Origin: Thermomucor indicae-seudaticae
Taxonomy: Eukaryota > Mucoromycota > Mucoromycetes > Mucorales > Lichtheimiaceae
Direction: 5' to 3'
DNA: 32,627 nucleotides
Assembly (NCBI GenBank): GCA_000787465.1
Contig: JSYX01000396.1
Span: 1-32,627, forward strand
Under the pieces are notes generated by a model. That model searched no databases, was not told where the DNA came from, and saw only the letters and a list, made by a program, of their open reading frames with translations. How positions within the stretch are numbered: the first letter of the stretch is position 1; each line of letters begins with the position of its first letter. Position numbers and translations under genes: made by a program. Below are positions 23,175-32,627 of this stretch, one piece after another.

Positions 23175-23960
23175 CTACTCTGATTGAAGTTTGTTGAGTT
23201 TTTCTTCCAGATCAGCACGCAGCCGGCGCTCATCAGCTAGCTCCTTTTCCAACGCCGCGTAAGCCTTCTTGACCTCTTGTAACTCTTCGTTCAGTGCCTG
23301 ATTCGTTTCTTCGTTGGCATACGTGACCCCCATGACGGCTGCTTCCACGATTCGGACGACACGCCACAGACGAAGGATGATAAGAAGCCTATTTCCAATT
23401 GTTCAATATATACCCATCCATCCATCCATTCTTCCTCCTTTTGCTCTTACTCTGCCACTTCGCGCTCCTTGCCATGCAAAACAATGTCAAAAACAAAAGT
23501 CGCGACAACCACTAATCACACGTGATATTCAGCCAAAGAAGTCTGCCATAGCAACCAAAGGAAAAAACATACCAACAACGTCAAGGATGTGCATTTTCCA
23601 GTGTTCCCAACCTGGAAGATAATATCGCGGACCAAACGCGATAAAGGCAAGAAGCATTTCAAGTAAGAAGAGGCAAGTGATACACATGCTAATGATCTCT
23701 GCAAGCTCCACCAGTCCCCTCATCCAATGAGTAGGAGCATGATCTGTTTGACATTCGTGAAAGAACGTGTAAATAATTTGGAACAGAACACAGAGTGCGT
23801 CCAAGACAGTGAGGCCCAAAATGGTCCAGTGAACTTTCTCATTCTCGAGTGCCTCGCCGAGACCGCGGCGCCACTCGGCTCTAGTTCTTGTTGGTGTAGA
23901 CGTTTGTTGCTCGAGATTCGACGGACCGTCGTCGGTAGGCAAAGTGCCGTAAGACGTCAT
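23175..23960 (-). CDS. HVCN1: Voltage-gated proton channel Hv1
   Basis: Three exons, 23960-23573, 23511-23451, 23388-23175, giving 220 residues. Four transmembrane segments of a lone voltage-sensor domain: S1 WTILGLTVLDALCVLFQII with the Asp that serves as proton selectivity residue in Hv1; S2 LAEIISMCITCLFLLEML; S3 HILDVVVVVATFVFDIVL with conserved Asp; S4 LLIILRLWRVVRIV with the three-Arg RxWRxxR signature. S4 runs into a C-terminal coiled coil (NEELQEVKKAYAALEKEL onward), the dimerisation part in Hv1. There is no separate pore domain. The protein should extrude protons on depolarisation; fungal Hv1 channels are known. His residues in the S1-S2 loop could bind zinc. Intron 1 falls inside S3 and intron 2 between S3 and S4. 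The start lies only 163 bp after the stop of the PRMT3-like gene. Confidence 0.93.
23414..23429. repeat. (CCAT)4 microsatellite
   Basis: Four perfect copies of CCAT inside the second intron of the Hv1 gene. Short and likely neutral. Confidence 0.8.
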
Positions 23961-24123
23961 GAGTTGGAGTATAACAGAGAAGCCACAGAGACAAACAGAA
24001 ACGGCCCTTGAGGTGTTACCTGGAACGTTACACTGCAGGTCATTGTGCCCAAGCAAACGAAAAAGACAAACTACATGACGTTTGGCATGCGTATGTGTAT
24101 GTGTATTGAAAAAAATGTATAGC

Positions 24124-25081
24124 TTAAACCATGTCATCCAAGAATGTGCGTTTGACCATTGCTCTGTATTCATTAAACTGAGTCTCCAACTGAGCAGCTC
24201 GTTCTTCAGACTCTCGCAGAAGCTTGAGTAACTTGTGCTCCAAGTCTGTTGTTGGCACGATCGTCGACAGATCAAGTTTTTCTTGATGATATTCAAATAT
24301 CAGTACCCGCTCTCCGTCTTTTAACAACCCGGATGGATCTATGTACCTTCTTTTTCATCAGCCGTAGACTTTTCGGCAACATCATCTTCATCTCCGTCTG
24401 CGATTTCAAGTTCCTCGAATGCTATTATCCCTCAATTAACTCGTGTCAGTGAACGAAAGTTTATCTCTGCAGTTACCAAATAGAAGTGCATCGTTTTCCA
24501 AAACTGGTTGTAATAGAGCATCGTCGTTCCAGAAATCTTCCTTTCCTGTTAGCGTATAACTCTTGGTTGTCGAAAGCTCTGGTTTTGAAAGGACCTATCC
24601 GACCCACAAGCCAAGCCAATCAGTTTCATCGTCGCCCCATCTACGTAATTATCATACCTGCTTGCGGATATAGTTGATCATACGTATACATTGGTAAAAA
24701 TCGAGCTCTAACACAAACGGACGTTATAATGAATGCTCTATCCGATATGCATCAAGATTTACCACTTCTTACTCAGAGTGCGTTTTACTGCCAAAAAGTC
24801 AAATCCATGTGTCTCTTTGCAGTGCAAAAAGGCATCTTCAGGAAGTTCAAAGGTATCGGAACAGAACAGGCACTTTGGCTCTGTCTCATATTGATCCTCC
24901 CGTTCCCAATCGTCCCAGGCTTCCTCTTTTGCGACGAACTTAATCCATGCCCTGACATGCCGATTGTACGGAACGTACCCTTCGGATCGAATTCAGATTC
25001 GGTGTACTCTGACTCGCCACAACCGGGCACATACGTTCGACCCGTCCCCTCCCAATCGTCAATGTTAAATGGTGAAGTCAT
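24124..25081 (-). CDS. PRMT3-like N-terminal zinc-finger protein lacking the methyltransferase domain
   Basis: Six exons: 25081-25035, 24951-24773, 24707-24658, 24594-24477, 24421-24347, 24317-24124, giving 220 residues. It follows the N-terminal half of protein arginine methyltransferase 3: acidic/Trp start (KEEAWDDWE), C2H2 zinc finger CLFCSDTFELPEDAFLHC followed by HGFDFLAVKRTLKLDFYQC, MINYIRKQ, a DDALLQPVLENDALLF block, and a helical segment ERAAQLETQFNEYRAM. It stops at DDMV, where PRMT3 normally continues into the SAM-binding methyltransferase fold. The next 163 bases lead directly to the Hv1 start, so the catalytic half is not encoded here. In PRMT3 this N-terminal part recruits substrate (ribosomal protein S2). 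The protein may be an adaptor or a truncated gene. The last intron, 24346-24318, is only 29 nt. Confidence 0.8.
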
Positions 25082-25261
25082 AAGATTTCAAGAGTAATAT
25101 ATGTATTTTTGTGCAGCATTCTTTTTTGTGCACTTTCGCATTGCCTGCTTTAAATTTTTACTGGCCGACATTTGGAAGAAGCAGTGGCTTTTTTTCGGCA
25201 CAAGAGGGATGAAGCAAAGGCTTTCACATCAACAAATATACGTCTTTTTGAAAGAATCTAA

Positions 25262-26747
25262 CTAGGCATTAGCAGACGGTATTACTAGCTCCCAATTCAA
25301 CTTTGACTCGTAATATTGCAGTAACTATAGGTTTCATGATATGTAAGCATGCAGTCTTCTTGACTTTCACAGGTTCGCTTACCTGTTCAGGACAACGCCG
25401 CCCAATCAAGTCTGTTGGATACATAGCCAATACGTCATCATCCCTGCAGATAATAGGAAAATGAGGCTCACAGCAAAGTACCTGCTATAGCAGACATGCA
25501 ATTACCATCGTACTACGCCAAATAATGTCGAACATGCTCTTGTGACAGCCTCAACGGAACGAACACGAGTCTTCCAATCCCAAGAGAGGTCTGCCCGATA
25601 ATCAAGATCATACACGATATCGCTCTCAGGACCAAAAATATGATCCATATGCCAAGGGGATGCTGACCGTGAGAGGAACGGGGATAGTGTGCGCGTGGAC
25701 TCGCTACCGCTCAGGTTTATAGAAAATGACATTGACGAAAGAGGGTCATAATCTTCGTCGTTGAGTCGAAATGCCGGTGGTGTTTCCGCTCTTTTGATAG
25801 TTTCGATGAGGGAATCGTCATCATCACTGCTTAAGCTGATCACTGAACGATTTGAGCTGGCAGCAATTGTTGTAGTAGCTTCAGTTGCTCGGTTATCGGG
25901 TGAGGGCAATGTTGGATGTGCAGCGGCTGACGAGGATGCTGCTTGTGTTTTACTGCCAACGCCACGGATACGCTTTGGTTCCTTCTTTCTGCGCGCTGAT
26001 GCTGCGTCTATCTTCGGTTTCTTCGCCTTGCTCTCTGTAGGCTTTTCATCCTGCTTTCTTTTCTTTGCAGACTGTTTCTGTTCGCTCACTGACGCGGTCT
26101 TTGCTTTTCCACGCTTAGAAGCGCCACTGACTTGGCTTTGCTGCGACGCGGTCCTTTTCTCGGACTCTTTAGGCTTAGAAGGGCCGCTTTCCTTCTTTTT
26201 CTGCTGTGGACTGCCCTTTTCCTTTCGTTCTTCATCCTTAGGAGCTCCCTTTCGCTGCTGCGAACTGGTCTTTTTCTTTGCTCCTTTCTTTGGCTTTTCA
26301 GGTTTCGAAGCACCACTGTCCCTCGTCCGCTGCTGCGGCTTCAGTGGGCCTTTGAGTTCTCTCATCAGTTGCCATCGCCGGGTTCGACCATCAAGCATTC
26401 TTGCTCTCTCACGCGCTTCTTCGCCACCCCGAGCGTCCCAATACTTCTTCAGAAGCTCGTCTGCCATTCTGTATTATACGTAGATTTATATGTATGAATA
26501 CTTAAACACACCAAAAGCGTCTAATGCAAGCTTAATGGCACCACTTACACATCGTCCTCAAACTCCCATGTACTTTCCTCCAGATCGTAGTCTTTCCATT
26601 TGATGAGGTATTGCAGCTTTCTTCCCTGTGTGAAAAAACTTGAATCAGACACGAAAATCAACATTAAGGGCGTCTTCTTCGTGCAGTCTTTACCTTCGGT
26701 GACACTTTTGAGCGGTGATTAAGAATAGCTTCGACTTCGTACTCCAT
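25262..26747 (-). CDS. HP1/Swi6-like protein: chromodomain plus chromo shadow domain
   Basis: Five exons: 26747-26694, 26625-26549, 26468-25506, 25443-25383, 25324-25262, giving 405 residues. The protein begins directly with a chromodomain: MEYEVEAILNHRSK, then LQYLIKWKDYDLEESTWEFE, keeping the aromatic cage positions (Tyr, Trp, and the Trp of STWE) that bind methylated H3K9. A long linker (about residues 50-250) is rich in Lys, Ser and Gln with repeated KP/KK blocks, likely nuclear-localising and nucleic-acid binding. A Ser/Asp-rich stretch (SLSSDDDDS) follows. The C-terminus is a chromo shadow domain: DWKTRVRSVEAVTRACSTL, then DLIGRRCPEQLLQYYESKL. A heterochromatin role is expected. The ATG at 26747 leaves no N-terminal tail, which is short for HP1. 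All introns are GT-AG. Confidence 0.9.
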
Positions 26748-28465
26748 TGTCGTGCAAGGTTTTAAGGAGCAGAAATGTGCCTGGTCCAGCTTAAATTGTC
26801 GGAGTGGAAGTTCCAGCAGTCATGAAATTCATGCAACATGCAGAACAAGGTTCTGTGGCTGTGCCGTTATGACCGAAATGGGACATAACGGCTGAGCCTC
26901 TTGGCCGTATCGTGACAGGACCCTTATCCTCGGCTAACTCTTTAAATCCAGTCTCTGATCGTGGACTGGGATACGTAGCGTGGAAATAGAGAAAGAGGAA
27001 AAAACCCGCGTGTTCATTTTCTGATATCAATTTAGTTTTTATGCATATTTGTTGGGAAGAATAGGGGTCTATACTTGGCAAAGTCATAACCATCATCGGT
27101 AAGGGAAATTGGCGACACCGTAGAGGTTTGCATGTACATTTTGTTATTCATCATGATGCCAAATTGTTTCAGAGAATACGAGAATCTCATTTCTCAAATA
27201 AACCTCTAAAGCGCAAATAACGTGTATTTACAGGAGACTCCAAGCAAGTATGCGCCGTGACGACGACGGAGCAACACATGAACAAACTACACTGCATGCT
27301 GTTATTCTTGTTCTGCTTTCAAAAATTAGGATGAATTGCTGTTTTGAGCGTCTAAGGATCGAACAGCTGTTGTTGCACCTGCCGACTGCAACAGCGTCTG
27401 TGACATGGCAATACCACTCGCAGAAAAAGTACCACCTGAGAAGACACTGCTGCCACGGAACAAGCTTAAGCTTAACAGTTTATTTGATTCCTATCTCCCC
27501 TCTTAATCACCTGTATTTCCCCACTTGCGGGTTTAAAGCTATGTGTCTCGTCATTTCGAAACGTAGGACGAAATGCGAAAGGAGATTTCCTTTCGGCTGT
27601 CTCATTCAACCTTGCGGCGGTTCTCTATGTCAGCCTGCACATCGGTACACAATTTCAAATGAAGGCACACCCCTGAATGAATGACCTTGTTATCACTTGG
27701 AAGCAAGAACTGACAGAGAAACTTAAATAGAATTGTTAACTGCAACATATACAAAACAAAAATATTGTAATCCTAGTATGCAGTCTGGTTAGATGTGCCC
27801 ATGTGCGTCGTTAGTTCACACTCAAAGAAACCAGTAAGGCAAAAGCAATGTAAAAAGTGTTTTTTCTTCGAAGACATGATTCCTGTATGTCGAGGTACAA
27901 CTGCGAACTCTCAGGGGTAGGAAAATCCAATTTTCTACCCTGATGTTAAATTTTTCCATATTTCGTGTTGTCACATGTTTCCGTGGTATATATTGAGGAC
28001 AGAATGTCTTCTGTGATAATTTACTCTCATCGAAGATCATTTTAGTGCTGTTGGCAAACACCTGGTCTCATTTTCGCTTTGAAGTATACAACAAGTCGAG
28101 CAATAGAAGATGCTTACAGGGTTAGACAGGATAATGCGAGCCGGTATTCCCAAATTTTGCTTCACAAAAAAAATGGTCCATGAATCCCGTTTCTTACTCG
28201 TAGATACAGGTTTTTTGAAGGTGGCGAGTCTGATGGTTCGTAACGTCAGGCTCAGCTGGAAGGCCATTGTTACGGTGCCCTTATCACCATCATAGAGCAC
28301 CCGGTGGAAGGCGGCTTATGTGGGGCGAAACGCTGCTTCAATACGGCGAGCCACTACTGCTACGCTTAAACCATATAAGTAATTCCTTTGATATCTATTA
28401 TACTGGAAAATGAGACAATAGAAAAAGGCGAGAAGTGCTAAAAACATACGAGAAGTTCATAAAAA
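26748..28465. other. Intergenic region with weak open frames
   Basis: About 1.7 kb without a supportable gene. A plus frame of 144 codons (27250-27684) is Cys/His/Leu-rich with no domain or splice signals. On the minus strand a frame beginning at an ATG near 28268 (MAFQLSLTLRTIRLATF) has a good donor (gtaagc) near 28111 and a following frame to 27822, but the phases do not join, so I do not call a gene. No RNA gene or repeat was recognised. Confidence 0.3.
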
Positions 28466-29268
28466 TCAAAGGCGGTTTTGGTTGTGTTTTAGTTGCCGCT
28501 TCCGAAATACTGCAGTCATCAATGAAGATAATGTCGAGGCTACACGCGATTTGGCTTCTTCCGTCATTGCAATTTTGTTCTGTCCTGTGAACATACTGAC
28601 GACCTGCATTGGATCGTCATGTTCGTGAATATCGACCTTGATGGTCACACCAGGGCCGAGTACGATATCAAGTTTGAACAATATATCCGGCTGTTCGAAA
28701 GTGTTTGAATCCTCAGTATGCGTGATCGAGGACGAAGAAGACTGATTTTGCGAGACATGGTCAGCAGTCGCAGACGAACCGCTAGATACTGGGGCCGCAG
28801 GCTTTTGCTCAGATGTCTCCCAAAATGGCGTCGAAATAAGCTGCCCGGAACCCCAACCACCAGGAGCATCTGCAGGACGAACATCGGATGTCGATCTTAT
28901 CGTGGTATTGGTTGCGATTTTGACGGCCTTTTTCTGCATCAACTCTCCCGTTAATAACAGTCAGCTGTCATGGATTACACTGATCACCAACAAACCTTCT
29001 TCTTGGATTTCTTTGGCAGAGCTCCACCATTAGTTCTTTGTTGTAAAATCACCGATTCGGGCACGGGAATGTAATGACTTCCCTTTCGATGCAAATTACC
29101 AGAACCAAGACCTCCTGGTTTGACCTTGAAATTTGGATCGACTAGTGAATGCCAACCACTCAAAGGATCTGCCGGTGCGCTGCTGTTCATGGTTTGGTTG
29201 CCCCAGCTACTAATTTGAAGCGGTGGGGCCTCATCATCGCTGCTGAACAAAGACGATGCTGCGTCCAT
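28466..29268 (-). CDS. Hypothetical protein with a conserved-looking C-terminal module
   Basis: Two exons, 29268-28996 and 28942-28466, joined in phase 0 to give 249 residues. The first two thirds are disordered in appearance, rich in Ser, Gly, Gln and Trp, with repeated short blocks: PLSGWHSLVDPNF, GGLGSGN and APGGWGSGQL. The last 75 residues look folded: FKLDIVLGPGVTIKVDIHEH, DDPMQVVSMFTGQ, then a basic helix. The order (two beta strands with a DDP turn, then helices) resembles a module seen at the end of several fungal proteins, but I cannot name a family. No signal peptide or membrane segment. The ATG at 29268 is the first in the frame (the upstream in-frame TTG is unlikely). The intron 28995-28943 is 53 nt with a weaker donor (gtttgt). 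Confidence 0.6.
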
Positions 29269-29488
29269 GACAGTCAACGAGAAAAAACGGCTTCTCAGGC
29301 AATTGATTTCAATCCCAGTCTCGGGCCTCGCTTTCGCATCACTCCCCTTTTTGCGCTTCTACAAGCACTACGTTTGCATGGTCAGTTCCTTGAATTTAGT
29401 TGATATAAAGAACTTGGCGCAACCACTAGCTAATTTCTGGGAGATTCACTCAGCGAGCTTCTTGCTTTAAGACACTGCATGCATTTCC

Positions 29489-29981
29489 TTAAACGTCCAG
29501 TTTTATAATTGCCAAAGTTCCATAGAGTGCCAAAAAGGCGAAAATCGTAAAAGAAAGAGGGTTAAAACCTTTAGACCGATTGACAAAGTTAGAGTTTACA
29601 TAAATCAGAAACACCGTCCTTCTTAATCCTGCACTACACAGCAGCAAACCAGCAGTGAGTGGACGTAGCATGAGCGTCAAGCACGAGTCTAGGTGAACTC
29701 TTTCTTGAGAACAGCTTACAAAGGGGTCCAGGACAATATCAGCAAAGGGACTGCAAAGTTCCCATTTTGCTACAATCGTCTCCCAGGAGTGTCGTCATTG
29801 GTAACTTGTCCAATCTATACCGATTTTATTGGGGAAAAAAGTCCATAAAGATTGAATACAGTCGTCGGACGGCGACGAAAGCGACTTTCTTTGCTTTGTC
29901 TACTGTAGCTGGAGGACAAAGACTGGCAGCAAACACATCGTCTCTTTTGAGTATACTAATACCCGCCGATATTTGCTTCAT
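29489..29981 (-). CDS. Probable small membrane protein, model incomplete
   Basis: The final exon ends at 29489 and is convincing: KWELCSPFADIVLDPF, then two hydrophobic stretches, TAGLLLCSAGLRRTVFLIYV and SFTIFAFLALYGTLAIIKL. A probable first exon starts at ATG 29981 (MKQISAGISILKRDD, ending near AFVAVRRL). The two lie in different frames and need an intron in about 29880-29780, for which several donors and acceptors are possible. Not recognised; likely an organelle or endomembrane protein with two C-terminal membrane helices. Confidence 0.4.
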
Positions 29982-30446
29982 AGTATTGTCGTTGTAAAGA
30001 AGGCATTGGCTTCTCTCGAACACCTACGTTGCTGATTTGTTATAGCCGAAATGCCTTTATGACAGTTATCTATCCAGAGCCACAAGACGTGCAACGTGCA
30101 TTTGCTTCGGCAAAAGGCCACTACAGACATCCCATAATTTCTCAAAGGTTAAATACGCTGCACTTACCCTAAAAAGACCTTCAAAGGCTCAGAGGCGCCA
30201 ATAGTTTTCACTCTTTCGAAGAGGATTCAAAACGCGGGCGAAGGCTTAATGGCTTTTATGCCCGAAGAAAGGCCGCATAAGCTATGCTTCCTATCTAACA
30301 GCTTATATTGGCTGGAAAACCGTACGACTGTCTACTAAATCAGTCCTGTATTAGTGTAGAGTTCTGCATTTTTTTACTGCGAGTGATTTCGTAACCTATT
30401 ATGAACAACAGACAATATCCCGATGTAATAATTTGATGTTTTTATT
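29982..30446. other. Intergenic stretch, nothing recognised
   Basis: AT-rich sequence without an open frame of note, RNA gene or clear repeat. It should contain the promoter of the gene starting near 29981 and the 3' UTR of the minus-strand exon ending at 30447. Confidence 0.3.
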
Positions 30447-30569
30447 TCAAGTAGCCACAACCGGCCCTTTAAGTACCACCATTTCGTCTTCTTTTCGGAC
30501 GATCAGACCTAGGCCTTCCAAGGCTATCCGAATCAGGCGTAAGCAAAATAAGAGAATTTCATCGATTGA
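30447..30569 (-). CDS. Possible orphan C-terminal exon
   Basis: A 41-codon open stretch beginning directly after a possible acceptor (GCTAG) reads SIDEILLFCLRLIRIALEGL followed by GLIVRKEDEMVV and ends in a stop at 30447. Amphipathic, well-composed sequence suggests real coding, yet the upstream 450 bases (30570-31020) show no compatible exon. It may be the last exon of a gene I failed to assemble, or a decayed remnant. Confidence 0.3.
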   Translation of the reverse strand, partial: SIDEILLFCLRLIRIALEGLGLIVRKEDEMVVLKGPVVAT

Positions 30570-31060
30570 CTAGCATTCTGTAAGTTTATACAGTACTGTA
30601 TGGTTATGCCAATTTCCCGAAAATCCCTGTTTTTCTTATCGGATTCTCTTTCATTGAAAGCTAACACAGAAAAATTGTCTTATGCTGATCGAAAATCCAG
30701 ACCACAAGAATGACTCTTAGGACACTGAAAAACCGTATTTGTAGATTCAATTTGCAGATTGTCGGTCGCGGTGAGACCCATTAGAGTTCAAAAACAGAGT
30801 GCATTTTGTGTCAACTCTAGATGATACGCAACATAACAATGATCCCTCACACACGACATACACCGACCACAATGGATCACGTCAACGATCGACCATCTTA
30901 TGCGCTTTGTTTCAGATCTTCTTGCCAGTGGGAAGGATGGAAGAATCGTTATCTCTGCTATAGAAATCTGTATAAGGATATAGACGATGATTCAGAAATC
31001 AATATCGCCCTCACGATACTTCTAGTTGTTATTATTGTTGTTGTTCATTTCATCCGCGTA
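30570..31060. other. Intergenic stretch, nothing recognised
   Basis: About 490 bases. A plus frame at 30821-31132 overlaps the next minus-strand gene and has a hydrophobic patch but no other support. No repeat or RNA gene seen. Confidence 0.3.
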
Positions 31061-31735
31061 TCACACCTTGCTCTGTTTGAGCTCAGCATACGCTTTACGG
31101 ATGTCGCTAATGGTCTGTTGCTGTTGCTCTAACTCGTCGAGTTCAGCACGTGCTTTACGGATGTCGTTAAGCAGCTGTCTTTGTCGCTCCAACATTGCGA
31201 GCTCCTTGCGTAGTTTCTCTATTTGGGGCCTGAGGTCATCCATTTGCTCTTGATATTGTTGCCAGGCCTTATTCACGATGGGTCCTCGCAACAGGTATCA
31301 ATCGCAGCCATTGCGGCATAAGCGAGCTGGTGCGCAACCAGCAGAAGCCCGTGGAAACAGGAAATATGACCGAGATACATGGTCCGGGTACACAAAATGA
31401 TGGCACCCGCCAGGAAAGTGGAGTCACGCATAGATGTAAGGCGTTTCGAGCTCAATGGGCTAATAAGCCCCAGAAAACAGTATATGATGCCAACAACGTA
31501 AAATGCCGCGGCGATGTGCCATTCCAGCTGGACAAACGCGCATTGATCTTCGTGTAAGTCGACTTGAACGCAAGACTACAAGAAAGAAGGGACTTACCGG
31601 GTCGCGATAAAGGTAATGCATACTGGGCTGCGTCTTCGTTAGCGTATGATTCAAGTTCTTCGAGCTGGCCGCAGTCGTGATGGTTGGAAGTATGACAAAG
31701 CAGATAAGCAACGTGAATATGTTTCGGCGAAACAT
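31061..31735 (-). CDS. Membrane protein with signal peptide and C-terminal coiled coil
   Basis: Exon 1, 31735-31598, opens with a signal peptide (IFTLLICFVILPTITTA) and a short lumenal or extracellular stretch. Exon 2 starts at 31527 with WHIAAAFYVVGIIYCFLGLI, followed by membrane-like segments FLAGAIILCTRTMYLGHIS and GLLLVAHQLAYAAMAAI. A third segment in another frame, ending at the stop at 31061, encodes a long coiled coil (DDLRPQIEKLRKELAMLERQ onward). The exon 2 to coiled-coil junction near 31300-31275 was not resolved; without it the second exon ends at a stop near 31272. An in-frame ATG at 31768 would add 11 residues. Family not recognised. The coiled coil contains a 20-residue tandem duplication. 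Confidence 0.55.
31084..31191. repeat. 60-bp tandem duplication in a coiled coil
   Basis: Two copies offset by exactly 60 bp: CGCTTTACGGATGTCG at about 31091 and TGCTTTACGGATGTCG at about 31151, with flanking similarity. In protein this gives NDIRKARAEL and SDIRKAYAEL 20 residues apart. Confidence 0.75.
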
Positions 31736-31837
31736 GACGTGAAAAAGATGTAGAATACCCGACAGCATAAGCAAATTTTTATGTCAAAAATCACCCTAGT
31801 TACCGAAAGTCCCGTTTTGGATTTAATTAAATTCATT

Positions 31838-31884
31838 TATGCTTTCTTGGATATAATAGAAGCCATCTATGCATCATTTGCGTG
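31838..31884. repeat. Diverged direct repeat, copy 1
   Basis: Starts TATGCTTTCTTGGATATAAT and is similar over about 47 bases to 31951-31997, with the shared core TAATAGAAG. Roughly 70 percent of positions agree by eye. It lies upstream of the gene starting near 31735. Confidence 0.5.
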
Positions 31885-31950
31885 CCATTAGGATCCATTG
31901 CAACGAAATAGATGCATAAGTGTTCAATAAAAATACTAGAACCCCAAACA

Positions 31951-31997
31951 TATGCTTTTTTGAATGTAATAGAAGACATTCATTAATACTTTGCACG
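31951..31997. repeat. Diverged direct repeat, copy 2
   Basis: Starts TATGCTTTTTTGAATGTAAT; partner of 31838-31884, offset 113 bp on the same strand. Confidence 0.5.
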
Positions 31998-32049
31998 GAT
32001 GGTGACACGAAAATGATGCTGATCCCTCATAAACAAGTGCTGAAAGGAA

Positions 32050-32445
32050 TCAGGTGAGCTGTTTTTCGAAACAGTACCGAACCAATTTAATGGCAACGCC
32101 AAAGATGAATGTAAGTACGATCAATTGCAGGGAACGCAAAAAAGAAATAAGTTTTCTATGAGAATATTTACCACGAATTTTGGAACCGTCAAAGAGGTTG
32201 ACCCAGGTGGTATCATCGCAACTGCGAGTCAAAGGAGGAAAAAACGGGAACGGAATGATCTGCTGAAAAAAAGCACGCACCATGCTGTACACATTGGAAA
32301 ACACATGTTTCGTTTATTCCATATTCGAGTATACTATTTTTAGAGCACGTCTCGTTGCTGATGGTTGTGTCACTGTAGTCATCGCGGCGTCTTTCGCTTG
32401 CTGTTTCGGTGACCATTCTACAGCCTCATTCACTTTCTGAAGCAT
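32050..32445 (-). CDS. Probable membrane protein, partial model
   Basis: The 3' part, to the stop at 32050, reads SMVRAFFQQIIPFPFFPP, then WVNLFDGSKIRG and a membrane-like helix LQLIVLTFIFGVAIKLV near the end. The 5' part may start at ATG 32445 (VNEAVEWSPKQQAKDAAM onward, to RRALKIVYSNME) where an in-frame stop at about 32320 interrupts a frame that then continues with KHVFSNVYSMVR. The interruption could be an unresolved intron or a nonsense change. Family not recognised. Confidence 0.35.
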
Positions 32446-32627
32446 ATTTACAGCAGAAGCATGGTGCAAGGTTTTCATCATTCATCGCGACTTAGAAAAA
32501 ATGATATAAATGAATAAACTGGCTAAACTTTCACGCAATTACTTTTTTATTCTTTCACAACTTTATATATTCTACTTCGTCATTTAATTATGTAGATAGT
32601 TGCCATGAGGGCCTACAACATCAAGAC
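32446..32627. other. Window end, nothing recognised
   Basis: AT-rich sequence upstream of the partial membrane-protein gene. No open frame or motif worth reporting. Confidence 0.3.

Noticed and set aside
24579..24661. Possible further GC-AG intron in the PRMT3-like gene
   Set aside because: A careful recount of the exon showed that the ordinary GT donor after the CAG codon keeps the frame into the LTGKEDFWNDDALL stretch, so no GC donor is needed.
25761..26483. Plus-strand open frame of 240 codons, Phe/Ser/Leu-rich
   Set aside because: Antisense shadow of the Lys/Ser-rich linker in the HP1-like gene.
27250..27684. Plus-strand open frame of 144 codons between genes
   Set aside because: No domain, signal sequence or splice signals; Cys and His scatter looks random.

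Overview
This window looks like nuclear DNA of an early-diverging fungus, most likely in Mucoromycota. The genes are rich in short introns (mostly 48-90 nt, GT-AG plus an unusual number of GC-AG), intergenic spaces are compact, leaders are pyrimidine-rich, and the gene set mixes fungal families (URC1 uracil catabolism, Gpr1/Fun34/YaaH acetate transporter, HP1-like chromodomain protein) with families better known from animals (Hv1 proton channel, STRA6-type receptor, cytosolic PLA2). No rRNA, tRNA, CRISPR array or intact transposon was recognised. All spliced models were built by eye from reading frame, splice signals and family motifs. The long models close exactly in frame, which supports them.

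Layout. 270-2513 (+) URC1, a GTP cyclohydrolase II-like protein of uracil catabolism. 2586-5185 (-) a group IV (cPLA2-type) phospholipase. 6098-9889 (+) an 18-exon multi-pass membrane protein that I read as a fungal STRA6-type receptor. 9897-15339 (-) a roughly 1,674-residue protein with three START domains, each followed by a beta-rich module, and a C-terminal membrane anchor. 15960-17629 (+) a TPR protein. 17755-18345 (-) and 18353 to about 19247 (-) two unrecognised spliced genes. 20090-20847 (-) an acetate/succinate-type transporter. 20915-23174 a long stretch without a supportable gene. 23175-23960 (-) a voltage-gated proton channel (Hv1). 24124-25081 (-) the N-terminal half of a PRMT3-like protein with no methyltransferase domain. 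25262-26747 (-) an HP1-like protein with chromodomain and chromo shadow domain. 28466-29268 (-) a conserved-looking hypothetical protein. 29489-32445 carries several incompletely resolved minus-strand genes, mostly for membrane proteins.

The left half groups three lipid-handling genes (phospholipase, STRA6-like receptor, triple-START protein). The last two are tail-to-tail with only seven bases between stop codons. Whether they act together is inference. The right half is a run of minus-strand genes with tight spacing. The observations most worth following are the triple START architecture, the fungal STRA6-type receptor, the PRMT3 protein without its catalytic half, the high share of GC-AG introns, and two introns of about 30 nt.
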